Shown: positions 35,327-49,815, numbered from the stretch's first letter. The stretch: 64,000 nt of DNA from Lacisediminihabitans sp046156175 (GCF_046156175.1 NZ_JAYLVL010000003.1:620001-684000); one strand, 5' to 3'. Translations and numbers: made by a program. The notes: generated by a model not told the origin, from the letters alone.

Positions 35327-37222
35327 TCAGCCCAACAGATCGAGGGCCTCGGCCAGTTCCCGAGGTTCGACGACGGGAAGGCGGCAGACGAAGTCCCTGC
35401 ACAGGTAGGCCGCTTCGCGATCCCGTCCCTCGAACAGTTCGAAGCCGGCCTTCGCGAAGCTCGCGGTCTGCGCCGGGGTCACCACGATGCTGAGCAGACC
35501 GCTGCCGAAGCGGGACCGGGCCAGGTCGGCCAGATCCGACTTCGGGTCCTCGCTCACCACGACGAGCTGCGCGATCGGCCGGGAGAGTGCGGATGCCACC
35601 GCGAGGGTCGCACCGAACGACACCGGGCGCGGCACGGCAAGGGGCAACAGGTGCCGGACCACTCGGTCGGCGGCTTCCCGATACCGCGGGTCGCCCCCGA
35701 GCAGATGCAGCGAGACAGAGGCTCTCGCCATCGAGCTCAGCCCGGAGGGGTAGGCACCTTCCGAGGGGTCGTTCTCGATGGCAGTGCCCTGCGCCACCAG
35801 CACGGGGTCCGCACCTCCCGGCACGCCGAAGACGCCGGAACCCGCCGCGCCGAGAGTCAGATCGATCAGCGATCGGGCCACCGAGGCGTAGTGCACGTCT
35901 CCGGTCGCCGTCGCGAGGTCGAGCAGCCCGGAGGCGAGCATTCCGTAGTCTTCGAGGGTGGCGTGAGCCGACGACATCCGTCCGCCGATGGATGCTCTCA
36001 CCAGCGTCCCGTCGGCGCGCAGGTGCCCTTCGATCACCGCGTCGGCTGCCCGTCGGGCGGCCACGATCCACTCTTCACGTGCGAGCGCGAAACCGGCGGT
36101 CGCCAACGCTCCGATTGCCAGCCCATTCCAGCCGGTGAGGATCTTGGCATCGATCGGCGGAGGTTCCTGCGCAGCACGCGCCGCTGCCCCGAGGGCGAAG
36201 TACGCCCCTTCCCGCCGCACGCCGTCGATGGTGCTTTCGCTGTCCTGCGCCGAGGCGAATCCCCCGACCGGCTGCTGCATGACCCCGATGAGAAACGCGG
36301 AGATGCCCTCCGCGACCTCGACGGCCCAGTCCCGCGCCTCGGCATCGAGCTGGGCGAGCCTCGTGAACGCGGTGAGCAGCTGGGCGTTGTCGTAGAGCAT
36401 CCGCTCGAAGTGGGGATCGGTCCAGTCCCGTTTCGTGGCGTACCGGAAGAATCCGCCCTCCAGGCGGTCCCTCAGCGCGGCGGTCGGCTGGCCGGGGGCG
36501 GCGTGCCGACCGGAGAGCGCGGCGAGCGCGCGGGAGGCGAGCGCCAGGGCCGGTGGGGCATCGGCACCCCGCTCGAGCAGGAAGAGCAGCACCGGCGCGA
36601 CCGGGAATTTGGGGGCGCCGCCGAAGCCCCCGAATTCGGAGTCTTCGTAGGCGAGCAGTTCGGCGACCGCCGAATCGAGAGGCCCCGTGCCGGCCTCGCC
36701 CGAGTCGGCGGTGTGTCCATCAGCCGGCTGTCGCAGCGCGTCCGCGATTGCGGCCGCCGTAGATTCCACCTGGGGGCGTCGGGCGGTCCAGGCATCCGCC
36801 ACCGCATCGAGCACCTGCCCGAACGACGGGATGTCGCCCACCGCCGTCGGCGGCCAGTAGGTCCCCGCGTAGAAGGCCTTGCCCTCTGGCGTGACGAAGA
36901 CGTTGAGAGGCCACCCCAGGTTGCCGGTGAAGGCTCCGGCCGCGGCGAGGTAACTCGCGTCCACATCGGGATGCTCCTCCCGATCCACTTTCACCGCCAC
37001 GAAGTCCGCGGCAAGGCGGGAGGCGATCACGGGATCGCTGAAGGTCTCCCGCGACATCACATGACACCAGTGGCAGGTCGAGTACCCGATCGAAACCAGC
37101 ACCGGCACATCCCGTCGCCGCGCCTCGGCAAAGGGCTCGTCTCCCCAGGGGAACCAGTCAACGGGATTCGCCACGTGGGAGCGCAGATAGGGGCTCACAG
37201 CATCCGCGAGTCGATCGGCCAT
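35327..37222 (-). CDS. YyaL/DUF255 thioredoxin-domain protein
   Basis: A 631-residue protein of the YyaL/SPATA20 family. An N-terminal thioredoxin-like domain begins SPYLRSHVANPVDW and carries STCHWCHVM with a CxxC pair (about residue 46). It is followed by a six-hairpin (alpha/alpha) barrel of the glycoside-hydrolase/epimerase type (FPVAPVLLFLLERG, MLYDNAQLL, ILTGWNGLAIGAL). The biochemical role of the family is not established. The ATG at 37222 is preferred over upstream codons because the family start is close to it and TACGCT lies six bases upstream. Its promoter overlaps that of the divergent metallo-beta-lactamase-fold gene. Confidence 0.9.
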   Translation of the reverse strand: MADRLADAVSPYLRSHVANPVDWFPWGDEPFAEARRRDVPVLVSIGYSTCHWCHVMSRETFSDPVIASRLAADFVAVKVDREEHPDVDASYLAAAGAFTGNLGWPLNVFVTPEGKAFYAGTYWPPTAVGDIPSFGQVLDAVADAWTARRPQVESTAAAIADALRQPADGHTADSGEAGTGPLDSAVAELLAYEDSEFGGFGGAPKFPVAPVLLFLLERGADAPPALALASRALAALSGRHAAPGQPTAALRDRLEGGFFRYATKRDWTDPHFERMLYDNAQLLTAFTRLAQLDAEARDWAVEVAEGISAFLIGVMQQPVGGFASAQDSESTIDGVRREGAYFALGAAARAAQEPPPIDAKILTGWNGLAIGALATAGFALAREEWIVAARRAADAVIEGHLRADGTLVRASIGGRMSSAHATLEDYGMLASGLLDLATATGDVHYASVARSLIDLTLGAAGSGVFGVPGGADPVLVAQGTAIENDPSEGAYPSGLSSMARASVSLHLLGGDPRYREAADRVVRHLLPLAVPRPVSFGATLAVASALSRPIAQLVVVSEDPKSDLADLARSRFGSGLLSIVVTPAQTASFAKAGFELFEGRDREAAYLCRDFVCRLPVVEPRELAEALDLLG

Positions 37223-37228
37223 GTCTCC

Positions 37229-37238
37229 AGCGTAGGCT
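37229..37238. promoter_or_regulatory. Overlapping divergent -10 hexamers
   Basis: Minus strand TACGCT (37229-37234), six bases before the ATG at 37222. Plus strand TAGGCT (37233-37238), six bases before the GTG at 37245. The two hexamers share two base pairs. Confidence 0.5.
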
Positions 37239-37244
37239 CGCACT

Positions 37245-38000
37245 GTGTCTACGACAGCCATCACTGTTATCGGCGGCCCCACCGCACTTCTCGAGTACGC
37301 CGGCCTGCGGATCGTCACCGATCCCACCTTCGACGCTCCCCAGGTCTATGAAGATCCGGACGAGACCACCCTGGAGAAGACTGCCGGTCCGGCCATCGCC
37401 CGGACGGATCTCGGCCCGGTGGACCTCGTGCTGCTCTCGCACCACGGCCACAAGGACAATCTCGACTGGGAGGGTCTCGAACTCATCGCGCAGGGCATCC
37501 CGACCCTGAGCACACGGCAGGCCGCCGACGACCTTTTCGGAGGCAGCGTCATCGGCCTCGACAACTGGGAGAGCTACGATTTCGGCGTCGTGACGATCAC
37601 CGCGATGCCCGCCCTGCACGGGCCGCCCGGGTCGGAACCGATGGTCGGCCCGGTCATCGGGTTCATGCTCGAAGCCGAGGGTGAGCCGACGGTGTATGTG
37701 AGCGGCGACAACGCGTCCCTGCCGCTCGTGCGCCAGATCGCGGATCGGTTCGCCCCGGTGGATATCGCGCTGCTGTTCGCCGGAGCGGCCCGCGTCGACG
37801 AGATCGATGCCGACCTCACCCTCAACTCGACGGATGCCGCCACCGCGGCCCAATCGCTGGGGGCACGGCTCGTGGTGGGCCTCCACACCGAAGACTGGAC
37901 CCACTTCAGCCACACGCGACCCCAACTCGAGGCCGCCTTCGAGGGCAGCGGCATCCTTGCCGACACTCCGCGCGGCGTCCGCGTCGAACTGGGCGGTTAG
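37245..38000 (+). CDS. Metallo-beta-lactamase-fold hydrolase (UlaG-like)
   Basis: A 251-residue MBL-fold protein. The metal motif is SHHGHKDN (HxHxD type with Asn in place of the second His). Further ligands are likely in MPALHGP, SGDNAS and GLHTEDW. The N-terminal VIGGPTALLEYAGLRIVTDP is characteristic of the UlaG/YcbX-like group, whose members act on lactones, phosphodiesters or unknown substrates. GTG start with TAGGCT six bases upstream. It converges on recN. Confidence 0.88.
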   Translation: MSTTAITVIGGPTALLEYAGLRIVTDPTFDAPQVYEDPDETTLEKTAGPAIARTDLGPVDLVLLSHHGHKDNLDWEGLELIAQGIPTLSTRQAADDLFGGSVIGLDNWESYDFGVVTITAMPALHGPPGSEPMVGPVIGFMLEAEGEPTVYVSGDNASLPLVRQIADRFAPVDIALLFAGAARVDEIDADLTLNSTDAATAAQSLGARLVVGLHTEDWTHFSHTRPQLEAAFEGSGILADTPRGVRVELGG

Positions 38001-38012
38001 GCGAACCCGCGG

Positions 38013-39719
38013 CTACCGCGACTCGCTGTCGAGTCCGCGCGCGGTCTCGATGAGTTCGCGGGCATGCTGAAGTCCGCTCTCCGATCCACTCAGACCGGAG
38101 AGCAGCCGCGCCATCTCCTCGATCCGCTCTTCCCCCTCGAGCTGTTGCACGCTCGAGGCGGTCACCGCTCCGTCGCTGTCTTTCACGACGCGCAGATGGT
38201 TGGTGGAGAAGGCGGCCACCTGGGCGAGATGGGTCACCACGATCACCTGGGCGGAGTGCGAGAGCCTGGCCAGTCGGCGGCCGATCTCGATGGCAGAGGC
38301 ACCCCCGACGCCGGCGTCGACCTCATCGAAGATGAAGGTGGGCACGGGATCATTTCCGGCGATCACCACCTCGATCGCCAACATCACCCGCGAGAGCTCT
38401 CCGCCGGAAGCCCCGCGGCCGAGAGGACGCGGCTCCGCGCCAGGATGCGGTGCGAGCAGGATCGCCACGACGTCCCGTCCGCTGAGCCCGTAGTCCTGTC
38501 GCTCTGTGACCTCGACCGTCAACCGCGCGTTGGGCATCGCGAGCGCAACGAGCTCCTCGCTCACCCTCTCGCCGAGCCGGACCGCGAAGTCGCGCCGCAC
38601 CCTCCCGAGTTCGCCGGCGAGCTCGATCACCCGTGCGCGATCGGACTCGACCTCCGCGCGAAGGCTGTCGATACGGTCGGAGTCCTGATCGAGTTCGAGC
38701 AGCCTCGAGCTGCCGCTGTCGAGATAGCGGATCGCGTCGTCGAGGGAGGGGCCGTACTTGCGGCTGACCTCCCCCAGCTCCGAGCGTCGGTTCTGCACGG
38801 TCTCCAGTTCGCGGGCGCTGTCGCCGTCGAGGCCACCGAGGTAGCTCGACAGCTGCGCGGACACGTCGGCGACGAGATAGCTGGCGCTCGCCAGTGCTTC
38901 CACGATCGGGGCGAGGGTCGAATCGTGGCCCGACACCCGTTCGAGCTGGCGACGAGCCGAATCCAGCAGCCCGAGCGCGTCCCGCGGCTCCACCAGGTCG
39001 TCGGATGACACGAGCTCGTGCGCCTCGGAAGCCGCGAGCCGCAGGTCCTCGAGGTTCGTCAACCGGTCGGCCCGTTCGGCGAGCTCGACATCCTCACCGG
39101 CCTGGGGCGCCACGGACTCGATCTCCGCCATCGCTCGGCGGAGTTCGGCGGCTTCGCTCTGGCGTGACTCCTGCTCGGCCACGATCACGTCGAGTTCGCC
39201 CTGGTTCGCCTGCCAGCGCCGATAGGTGGCCTGGTAGTCGTCGAGCACTGTCGACAGCGCGGCTCCGGCGAAGCGATCGAGTGCCTCACGCTGCGCTGTC
39301 GCCGAGCGCAAGCGCACCTGGTCGGATTGACCGTGCACGACGACCAATTGTTCGCCGAGCTCTGCGAGCACGCTCACCGGCGTAGTGCGGCCGCCGACGG
39401 TGGCGCGGCTGCGTCCCTCCTGCGAGACCGACCGGGCGAGGATCAGTTCCCCCTCGTCGAGGTCGCCACCGGCATCCCGCACACGTTCCGCGACGGCGCC
39501 CTCCGGATCGACCAGCCAGCGCCCTTCGACGACAGCCGAGCCGCTCCCTTGGCGGAGCACCGAACTGTCCGAGCGATCCCCAAGGAGAAGTCCGAGAGCG
39601 GTGACCACCATGGTCTTTCCCGCACCGGTCTCGCCGGTGATGGCCGTGAACCCGGGACCGAGGGGAAGTCGAGCTTCGCCGATCACTCCGAGGTCGCGGA
39701 TGAAGATCTCCTCGATCAT
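38013..39719 (-). CDS. recN: DNA repair protein RecN
   Basis: A 568-residue SMC-like ATPase acting in double-strand-break repair. Walker A GETGAGKTMV is near residue 36. A long coiled-coil region fills about 150-370. The signature LGRGASGGELSRV and Walker B TFIFDEVDAGVGG lie in the C-terminal half. Length matches the family. The ATG at 39719 overlaps the nadK stop (ATGA), and upstream in-frame codons lie inside nadK, so they were discarded. It is the last gene of the TPR-HAD-small protein-tlyA-nadK-recN operon, an order shared with mycobacteria. Confidence 0.97.
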   Translation of the reverse strand: MIEEIFIRDLGVIGEARLPLGPGFTAITGETGAGKTMVVTALGLLLGDRSDSSVLRQGSGSAVVEGRWLVDPEGAVAERVRDAGGDLDEGELILARSVSQEGRSRATVGGRTTPVSVLAELGEQLVVVHGQSDQVRLRSATAQREALDRFAGAALSTVLDDYQATYRRWQANQGELDVIVAEQESRQSEAAELRRAMAEIESVAPQAGEDVELAERADRLTNLEDLRLAASEAHELVSSDDLVEPRDALGLLDSARRQLERVSGHDSTLAPIVEALASASYLVADVSAQLSSYLGGLDGDSARELETVQNRRSELGEVSRKYGPSLDDAIRYLDSGSSRLLELDQDSDRIDSLRAEVESDRARVIELAGELGRVRRDFAVRLGERVSEELVALAMPNARLTVEVTERQDYGLSGRDVVAILLAPHPGAEPRPLGRGASGGELSRVMLAIEVVIAGNDPVPTFIFDEVDAGVGGASAIEIGRRLARLSHSAQVIVVTHLAQVAAFSTNHLRVVKDSDGAVTASSVQQLEGEERIEEMARLLSGLSGSESGLQHARELIETARGLDSESR

Positions 39720-40633
39720 GCGATCGCGCCGTCGCCCGGACCACGCCATCCGCTGGTCGGAAGGTGGAATTTGTTCACCAGCCGGTCGGTGAACGGCCCC
39801 CGGTGCAATCGCGCGAGGCGCACCGGCACCGGTGAGCGGCGCACGATCACCCGGGCGCCGGGCGGCAGGTCGTGGGTGCGTCGTCCGTCGCACCAGAGCA
39901 CCCCGGTGCCCTGCGTGCGCGCGAGAACCTCCACCGCGAAGACCGACTCCGGCCCGACTACGAGCGGGCGGGCGAACAGCGCATGCGGGCTGAGCGGCAC
40001 GAGCAGCATCGCCTCGAGCTCCGGCCAGACGATCGGTCCCCCTGCCGAGAATGAATAGGCCGTGGATCCTGTGGGCGTCGACATCACCACTCCGTCGCAG
40101 CCGAAGGAGGAGAGCGGTCGGCCATCGACCTCGATCACGACCTCGAGCATCCGCTCACGGCTGGCCTTCTCGACCGTCGCCTCGTTGAGCGCCCAGGTCT
40201 CGTAGATCACCTCGGCGTCGACCTTGACGCGCACGGCAAGAGTCATGCGCTCTTCGACCTCATAGTCGCGGTTCAGAGCGCGGCGCACCGTGTCCGTGAG
40301 GTTGTCACGCTCGCTCTCGGCCAGGAAGCCGACGTGTCCGAGGTTGACCCCGAGCAGTGGAGCGGTGCAGCCCCGCGTGAGCTCCGCCGCCCGCAGAATG
40401 GTGCCGTCACCGCCCAGCACGATGGCCAGCTCGACGTCCGCGACAGTCACACTGTCGCCGAGCACCGCAATCGCGCTCAGCTCCGGCGCGTTGTCGAGAA
40501 CATCGTCGTGCTCGTCCTTTTTCATGACGGGCGTGACTCCGGCGGCGAGAAGCTGCCGGGAGACCGTCACGGCCGCATCGAGGGAGTCCTGGCGCCCCGT
40601 ATGGGCGACCACGAGCATGAAGCGTTCGGACAC
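39716..40633 (-). CDS. nadK: NAD kinase
   Basis: A 305-residue NAD kinase producing NADP. Motifs: AIVLGGDGTILRA (GGDGT, about residues 70-74), ALNEATVEK (NE/D), and the C-terminal STPTGSTAYSFSAGGP. The GTG at 40633 is chosen because AAGGAG lies five bases upstream. An open frame extends to an ATG at 40753, but it would add 40 residues made partly of an imperfect IRTVN/IRAVN/IPAVN repeat encoded by a 15-base tandem repeat. Coupled to recN by ATGA. Confidence 0.95.
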   Translation of the reverse strand: MSERFMLVVAHTGRQDSLDAAVTVSRQLLAAGVTPVMKKDEHDDVLDNAPELSAIAVLGDSVTVADVELAIVLGGDGTILRAAELTRGCTAPLLGVNLGHVGFLAESERDNLTDTVRRALNRDYEVEERMTLAVRVKVDAEVIYETWALNEATVEKASRERMLEVVIEVDGRPLSSFGCDGVVMSTPTGSTAYSFSAGGPIVWPELEAMLLVPLSPHALFARPLVVGPESVFAVEVLARTQGTGVLWCDGRRTHDLPPGARVIVRRSPVPVRLARLHRGPFTDRLVNKFHLPTSGWRGPGDGAIA

Positions 40634-40702
40634 CGGTTCTCCTTGTGCTTCTCGGGCGATCACCGGCTGGGGATCACTGTCGGGGTCACTCTCTATCGAG
40701 AC

Positions 40703-40762
40703 GTTCACTGCGGGGATGTTCACTGCGCGGATGTTCACTGTGCGGATGTTCACTGTGCGGAT
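40703..40762. repeat. 15-base tandem repeat, four copies
   Basis: GTTCACTGCGGGGAT, GTTCACTGCGCGGAT, GTTCACTGTGCGGAT and GTTCACTGTGCGGAT follow one another without gaps between tlyA and nadK. The unit length is a multiple of three and the frame stays open into nadK. Confidence 0.9.
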
Positions 40763-40785
40763 AGTCCCCGCCGCACATCAGCGAC

Positions 40786-41595
40786 TCAGGTGGGGTTGGG
40801 TCGAGAGAGTTCGAGGACCCGCTCTCTCCATTCTGTCGGATTGCTGCCCGTGAGCGCGCTGAACCAGACCAGATACTCATGGTTTCCGGCGGCGCCGAGG
40901 ATTGGTGAGGAGATGAGTCCCGCCGTCGGAAGCCCCAGGTCCCAGGCCGCCCAGAGCACGTCGCTGATCGCGTCGGCACGAAGCCCCGGATCGTGCACGA
41001 TGCCCTCTTTCACGCCGGTGCGGCCCACTTCGAACTGGGGCTTGATCAGCAGGAGATAGTCCGCGTCGGTGCCGACGGTGGCCACCAGGGCCGGCAGCAC
41101 GGTGGTCAGGGAGATGAATGACAGGTCCGCCACCACGATGCTCACTCGCACGGCGTGGCCGGCCGCGGCATCGAGCGTCGGCACGGTGAGCTCGCGGGCG
41201 TTGAACCCTTCGATCACCGTGACGGCCGGATTGTTGCCGATGAACGGATCCAGCTGACCGTGGCCCACATCGAGGGCGACGACCGAGTGAGCACCGCGCT
41301 CGAGCAACACCTGGGTGAATCCGCCGGTGGATGCCCCGACATCGAGGGCGTCGCGGCCGGTCACTGGCACCGCGAAGGCATCCAGCGCCGCGAGGAGTTT
41401 GTGGGCGGCGCGACTGACGTAGTGGTCGATCGCCGTCAGCGCGAGCACCTGGTCGTCCCCCACGCGGGCTGAGGGCTTGATCACGGTGCGGCCGTCGACG
41501 GTGACCCATCCGTCGGCTATCAGTCGAGCGGCATGGGTACGGGACCGTGCGATCCCCCGTTCCGCCAGGGCGGCATCCAGTCGCGCCTCAGCCAT
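40786..41595 (-). CDS. tlyA: TlyA-family rRNA 2'-O-methyltransferase
   Basis: A 269-residue protein. The N-terminal S4 RNA-binding domain (residues 1-60, RLDAALAERGIARSRTHAARL) is followed by an FtsJ-type methyltransferase with SAM motif DALDVGASTGGFTQVLLERG, acidic ALDVGHGQLD and KPQFEVGR. In mycobacteria TlyA methylates 16S C1409 and 23S C1920 and its loss gives capreomycin resistance; the same targets are inferred here. The ATG at 41595 overlaps the end of the small upstream gene by eight bases. Confidence 0.95.
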   Translation of the reverse strand: MAEARLDAALAERGIARSRTHAARLIADGWVTVDGRTVIKPSARVGDDQVLALTAIDHYVSRAAHKLLAALDAFAVPVTGRDALDVGASTGGFTQVLLERGAHSVVALDVGHGQLDPFIGNNPAVTVIEGFNARELTVPTLDAAAGHAVRVSIVVADLSFISLTTVLPALVATVGTDADYLLLIKPQFEVGRTGVKEGIVHDPGLRADAISDVLWAAWDLGLPTAGLISSPILGAAGNHEYLVWFSALTGSNPTEWRERVLELSRPNPT

Positions 41596-41800
41596 GCGAG
41601 TTCGACGTGTCGACGCCCCCGTCTCGAACCGATCCCTCGAGAGTTGCCTGCAACCGGTCGTGGATCTGCACGAAGGCGGCAGCCCGGGATTCGAGCGGTT
41701 GGTCCTCGATCACGCGCAGGCGCGGCAGCAACGCGCTCGCATCGTCGGCAGAAGCGTTGGGGGCTGCGGCCGAGGCATCGTCGATCGACTCAGGAGTCAT
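41588..41800 (-). CDS. Small conserved actinobacterial protein (Rv1693-like position)
   Basis: A 70-residue soluble protein. The first 25 residues are Ala/Ser/Asp-rich; the C-terminal half contains EDQPLESRAAAFVQIHDRLQ, an amphipathic helix pattern seen in the short proteins encoded between the HAD hydrolase and tlyA in many actinobacteria. It overlaps tlyA by eight bases and lies 15 bases after the HAD gene, so it is co-translated. Function unknown; its position suggests a link to TlyA or the hydrolase. Confidence 0.8.
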   Translation of the reverse strand: MTPESIDDASAAAPNASADDASALLPRLRVIEDQPLESRAAAFVQIHDRLQATLEGSVRDGGVDTSNSHG

Positions 41801-41815
41801 AGTCCAACGGTACCG

Positions 41816-42838
41816 TCACGAATACAGCTCCGGTGCGACGTCGAGTCCGTAGATCGGCAGTCCGGATCCCCAGATGAGAGCCGTCGCCGCGCGTAGCAGA
41901 TCGATCGGCCGTTCGCCGGCGCGATCGATCGTCACAGTGGTCTTGGCGAGACGCACCGCGGCGCCCCCCACGGTGACGACAGTGTCGCCCGTTCGCGGGT
42001 CCGTAGTGCTCACGGCTCGCGGGTACTCCTCCGCCAGCTCGCGGAGATCGCTGAGAATGTAGGTGGGGCGGGACTTGGCATTGGCAGCGAGGGCCTGCTT
42101 TCGCCCGTCGATGCCCGTGAGCACGAGCACCGACTCCATCCCGGCACGATTGGCCCCGAGGATGTCGGTGTCCAAGCGATCCCCGATGAACAAGGCCTTC
42201 GCGCCTCCGAAGCGGCGTACCGCCTCCTCGAAGATGGCGATCTCCGGCTTTCCGGCAACCACAGGCAGGCGGCCGACGGCATTGTGAACCGCACCAACGA
42301 GGGTGCCGTTGCCGGGGGCGATGCCGCGCGCGACCGGAATCGTCCAGTCGGTGTTGGTGGCCACCCACGGTCGTTCGGGGTCGTCGTTGAGTGCGAACGA
42401 GGCCTCCGCCAGGTCCTTCCAGCCCACATCGGGAGCGAACCCCTGGATGACGGCAGCAGGCTGATCCAGCGCCGACCGGGTCACCACGAAGCCCGCCTGC
42501 TCGACGACCGACGTGAGTCCTTCTCCACCCACGACCAGCACTGTGGCGCCCGAGGGAACGAGCTCGGCGAGCAGCCGGACGGCGGCCTGCGGGGAGGTCA
42601 CGACGTCGTCCTCCACCGCGGTCAGCCCGAGGCTCGCCAGGTGTTCGGCGACGGATGCGGCGGTACGGGACGCATTGTTCGTCAGGTACCCGATGCGCCG
42701 GGTCTGCCCGTCGGTGCTGCCGCTGGCAGCATTCAGACTCTCGACCGCGTGTGCGATGGCGGCATCGCCCTTGTAGACCACTCCGTCGAGGTCGGCGAGC
42801 ACGAGGTCGACACCGTCAAGGGGTGTGCGTCCGGTCAT
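41816..42838 (-). CDS. HAD-IIA family phosphatase (NagD/AraL-like)
   Basis: A 340-residue HAD-superfamily hydrolase. Motif I is LADLDGVVYKGD (nucleophile Asp and acid/base Asp, about residues 13-15), motif II YLTNNAS, motif III Lys in AGKPEIAIFEEA, and motif IV IGDRLDTDILGANRAGM. A C2-type cap lies between motifs II and III. About 65 residues after the HAD core have no recognised domain and contain GDTVVTVGGAAVRL. The ATG at 42838 is used because upstream frame overlaps the TPR gene; it lies four bases after that gene's stop. Substrate unknown. Confidence 0.9.
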   Translation of the reverse strand: MTGRTPLDGVDLVLADLDGVVYKGDAAIAHAVESLNAASGSTDGQTRRIGYLTNNASRTAASVAEHLASLGLTAVEDDVVTSPQAAVRLLAELVPSGATVLVVGGEGLTSVVEQAGFVVTRSALDQPAAVIQGFAPDVGWKDLAEASFALNDDPERPWVATNTDWTIPVARGIAPGNGTLVGAVHNAVGRLPVVAGKPEIAIFEEAVRRFGGAKALFIGDRLDTDILGANRAGMESVLVLTGIDGRKQALAANAKSRPTYILSDLRELAEEYPRAVSTTDPRTGDTVVTVGGAAVRLAKTTVTIDRAGERPIDLLRAATALIWGSGLPIYGLDVAPELYS

Positions 42839-42842
42839 GCCC

Positions 42843-43838
42843 TCAGTCAACCGCGGTCTCCTGCTCGTCTTCTTCGAGAACAACACCGTCTTGGCCTTCC
42901 TCCACGATCTCGATCACGTCGTCTTCCGGCTCACGGTCGCCGGCCTCGATGGCATCGGACGCCCGCTCGGACCGCTGCCACCATTCCTCCGCCTCGGCTT
43001 CGCGGCCCAGATCCTCGAGCACGGCTGCGTAGGCGTCGAAGAGAGCAGGGCTCCACGAGAAAGCGGTGTTCGGATCGAGCTGCGGGATCTGCAGTTCGTC
43101 GAGGGCCGCATCCGTCTGGCCCAGGTCGAGGCGGGCCCCGGACATCGCGATCGCGAGCAACACCTGCACCTCGACCGCGAGGGAGGCCCTCGGCACGGAA
43201 CGACCGAGCTCGAGCGCACGATCCGGTCGCCCAAGGCCGCGCTCGCTGTCGACCATGAGCGGCAGCTGGTCGTCACGACCGGAGATCCGGCGATAGGTTC
43301 GCAGTTCACGCAGGGCAAGCGCGAAGTCGCCGATGGAATACGCCGTGATCGCCAGAGTCTCTCGCACCACCGCTATCCGTCCGGCCCGGCGTGCGGCGGA
43401 TACCGCATGCGCATGGGCCAGAACGGGGTCGGTGTCGATCAACCGCGCCACCATCGCCAGGTGCTGGGCTACGCCGTCGGCATTCTCTTTGCTCAGGGTC
43501 TTCAGCTGCGCCCTGGCAACGCGATCGAGATCCTTGGGCTGTACGTCGTCCGGGATGACCGGGTCGTCGTGACGCGAACGCACCGACTTCGTGCCGAAGG
43601 GATCGCGGTCCTCGATCTCCTGGGCGGAACGTCCCTGGTATCCGGTGCCGGGCCGACGCTCACGCGGATTCTTCGACAGGTCTGCATCGGGACGGCCGCG
43701 CTGCGGTCGATCCCCCTGGCCGGCGGGACGTGGCGGCCTGCCCGACGCCGGAGCGCCACGCTGGGGACGGCCGTCGGACCCTCGCGAGGCGGCGGGACGG
43801 TCGCCCGGCCTCTGGGAGCGATCTTGGAATTCGGACAC
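42843..43838 (-). CDS. TPR-like protein with a basic disordered N-terminus
   Basis: A 331-residue cytosolic protein. Residues 1-75 are low-complexity and rich in Arg, Gly and Pro (RPGDRPAASRG, GRPPRPAGQGDRPQRGRP). Residues 95-275 form helical repeats of TPR type (LAMVARLIDTDPVLAHAHAV, YSIGDFALALRELRTYRRI). The C-terminus is acidic (EDDVIEIVEEG, EEDEQE). The architecture matches the TPR protein that opens the tlyA-nadK-recN operon in other actinobacteria (Rv1691 position). The GTG at 43838 has AGGGG six bases upstream. The RG-rich tail could bind RNA, which is of interest given the rRNA operon next door. Function unknown. Confidence 0.85.
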   Translation of the reverse strand: MSEFQDRSQRPGDRPAASRGSDGRPQRGAPASGRPPRPAGQGDRPQRGRPDADLSKNPRERRPGTGYQGRSAQEIEDRDPFGTKSVRSRHDDPVIPDDVQPKDLDRVARAQLKTLSKENADGVAQHLAMVARLIDTDPVLAHAHAVSAARRAGRIAVVRETLAITAYSIGDFALALRELRTYRRISGRDDQLPLMVDSERGLGRPDRALELGRSVPRASLAVEVQVLLAIAMSGARLDLGQTDAALDELQIPQLDPNTAFSWSPALFDAYAAVLEDLGREAEAEEWWQRSERASDAIEAGDREPEDDVIEIVEEGQDGVVLEEDEQETAVD

Positions 43839-43916
43839 GAATTACCCCTGGATCTGTCGTCACTGGTGAAGTTGTGGAATCGGAGCACGTGTTCAAAACG
43901 TGCCTCTTAAAGCAAA

Positions 43917-43942
43917 ATGGCCACCCATTGCTGGGTGGCCAT
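43917..43942 (-). terminator. rRNA operon terminator
   Basis: ATGGCCACCCA, a four-base loop and TGGGTGGCCAT: 11 pairs. On the minus strand it is followed by a T-rich stretch (TTTGCTTT). It lies 11 bases after the 5S end. Confidence 0.85.
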
Positions 43943-43952
43943 CTTACAAAGA

Positions 43953-44071
43953 AGTCCGGCGGTGTCCTACTCTCCCACAAGGTCCCCCTTGCAGTACCAT
44001 CGGCGCAGAGAGTCTTAGCTTCCGGGTTCGGAATGTGACCGGGCGTTTCCCTCTCGCTATGGCCGCCGAAA
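43953..44071 (-). rRNA. rrf: 5S ribosomal RNA
   Basis: About 119 bases. On the minus strand it begins GTTTCGGCGGCCATAGCG and contains GAACCCGGAAGCTAAG and GGGAGAGTAGGACACCGCC, the standard 5S segments. Ends are judged from the terminal pairing and are accurate to a few bases. Confidence 0.95.
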
Positions 44072-44246
44072 CACTATGGATATAGGTTTCGAATTAGCCA
44101 ACAGCTCAGCGGATCAAGCCTCTCGAAAGAGACCATCACAACTGGTGTTGTGCTGATTCCCGACCGTACATCGGGAACCACTCAGTGGACGCAGAGCATC
44201 TCATTCCCACCGGTACCCTTACGGGCCCAGGATGGGAAGAAAAGTG

Positions 44247-49446
<5,200 letters not shown>

Positions 49447-49815
49447 AATGTTTGATTGCACGAACGACCGAAGTCGAACGGCACATCTAGTGCAACCAGC
49501 CACCGGAATGGGCGGACAGGTTGCAAGTTTGAAACTGACAGAACAAATCAATACTGACTTGCTTTGTTGTTTTATATCTTTTCCAAAGGAATCCGATGCG
49601 GTTCGACGGCTAGAAACCGACTACACCGCATACGGGTTTTTGGCATTTGACATTGTGCACGCTGTTGAGTTCTCAAGGATCGGATGCTCCTGGTTTTCAC
49701 CTCGCGGCTTCTACCCAGGGCCATACCATTCGCAGCAAGTGCGCCGTGAAGACGCTGTTTGACTGCTGTAAAACTTGTGTTTGTCACCCTCGCTCTCGCG
49801 CCGGGCAACTTGTCT

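Noticed and set aside
40634..40753. A 40-residue N-terminal extension of NAD kinase
   Set aside because: It would be largely a translated 15-base tandem repeat, while a strong AAGGAG site points to the GTG at 40633.
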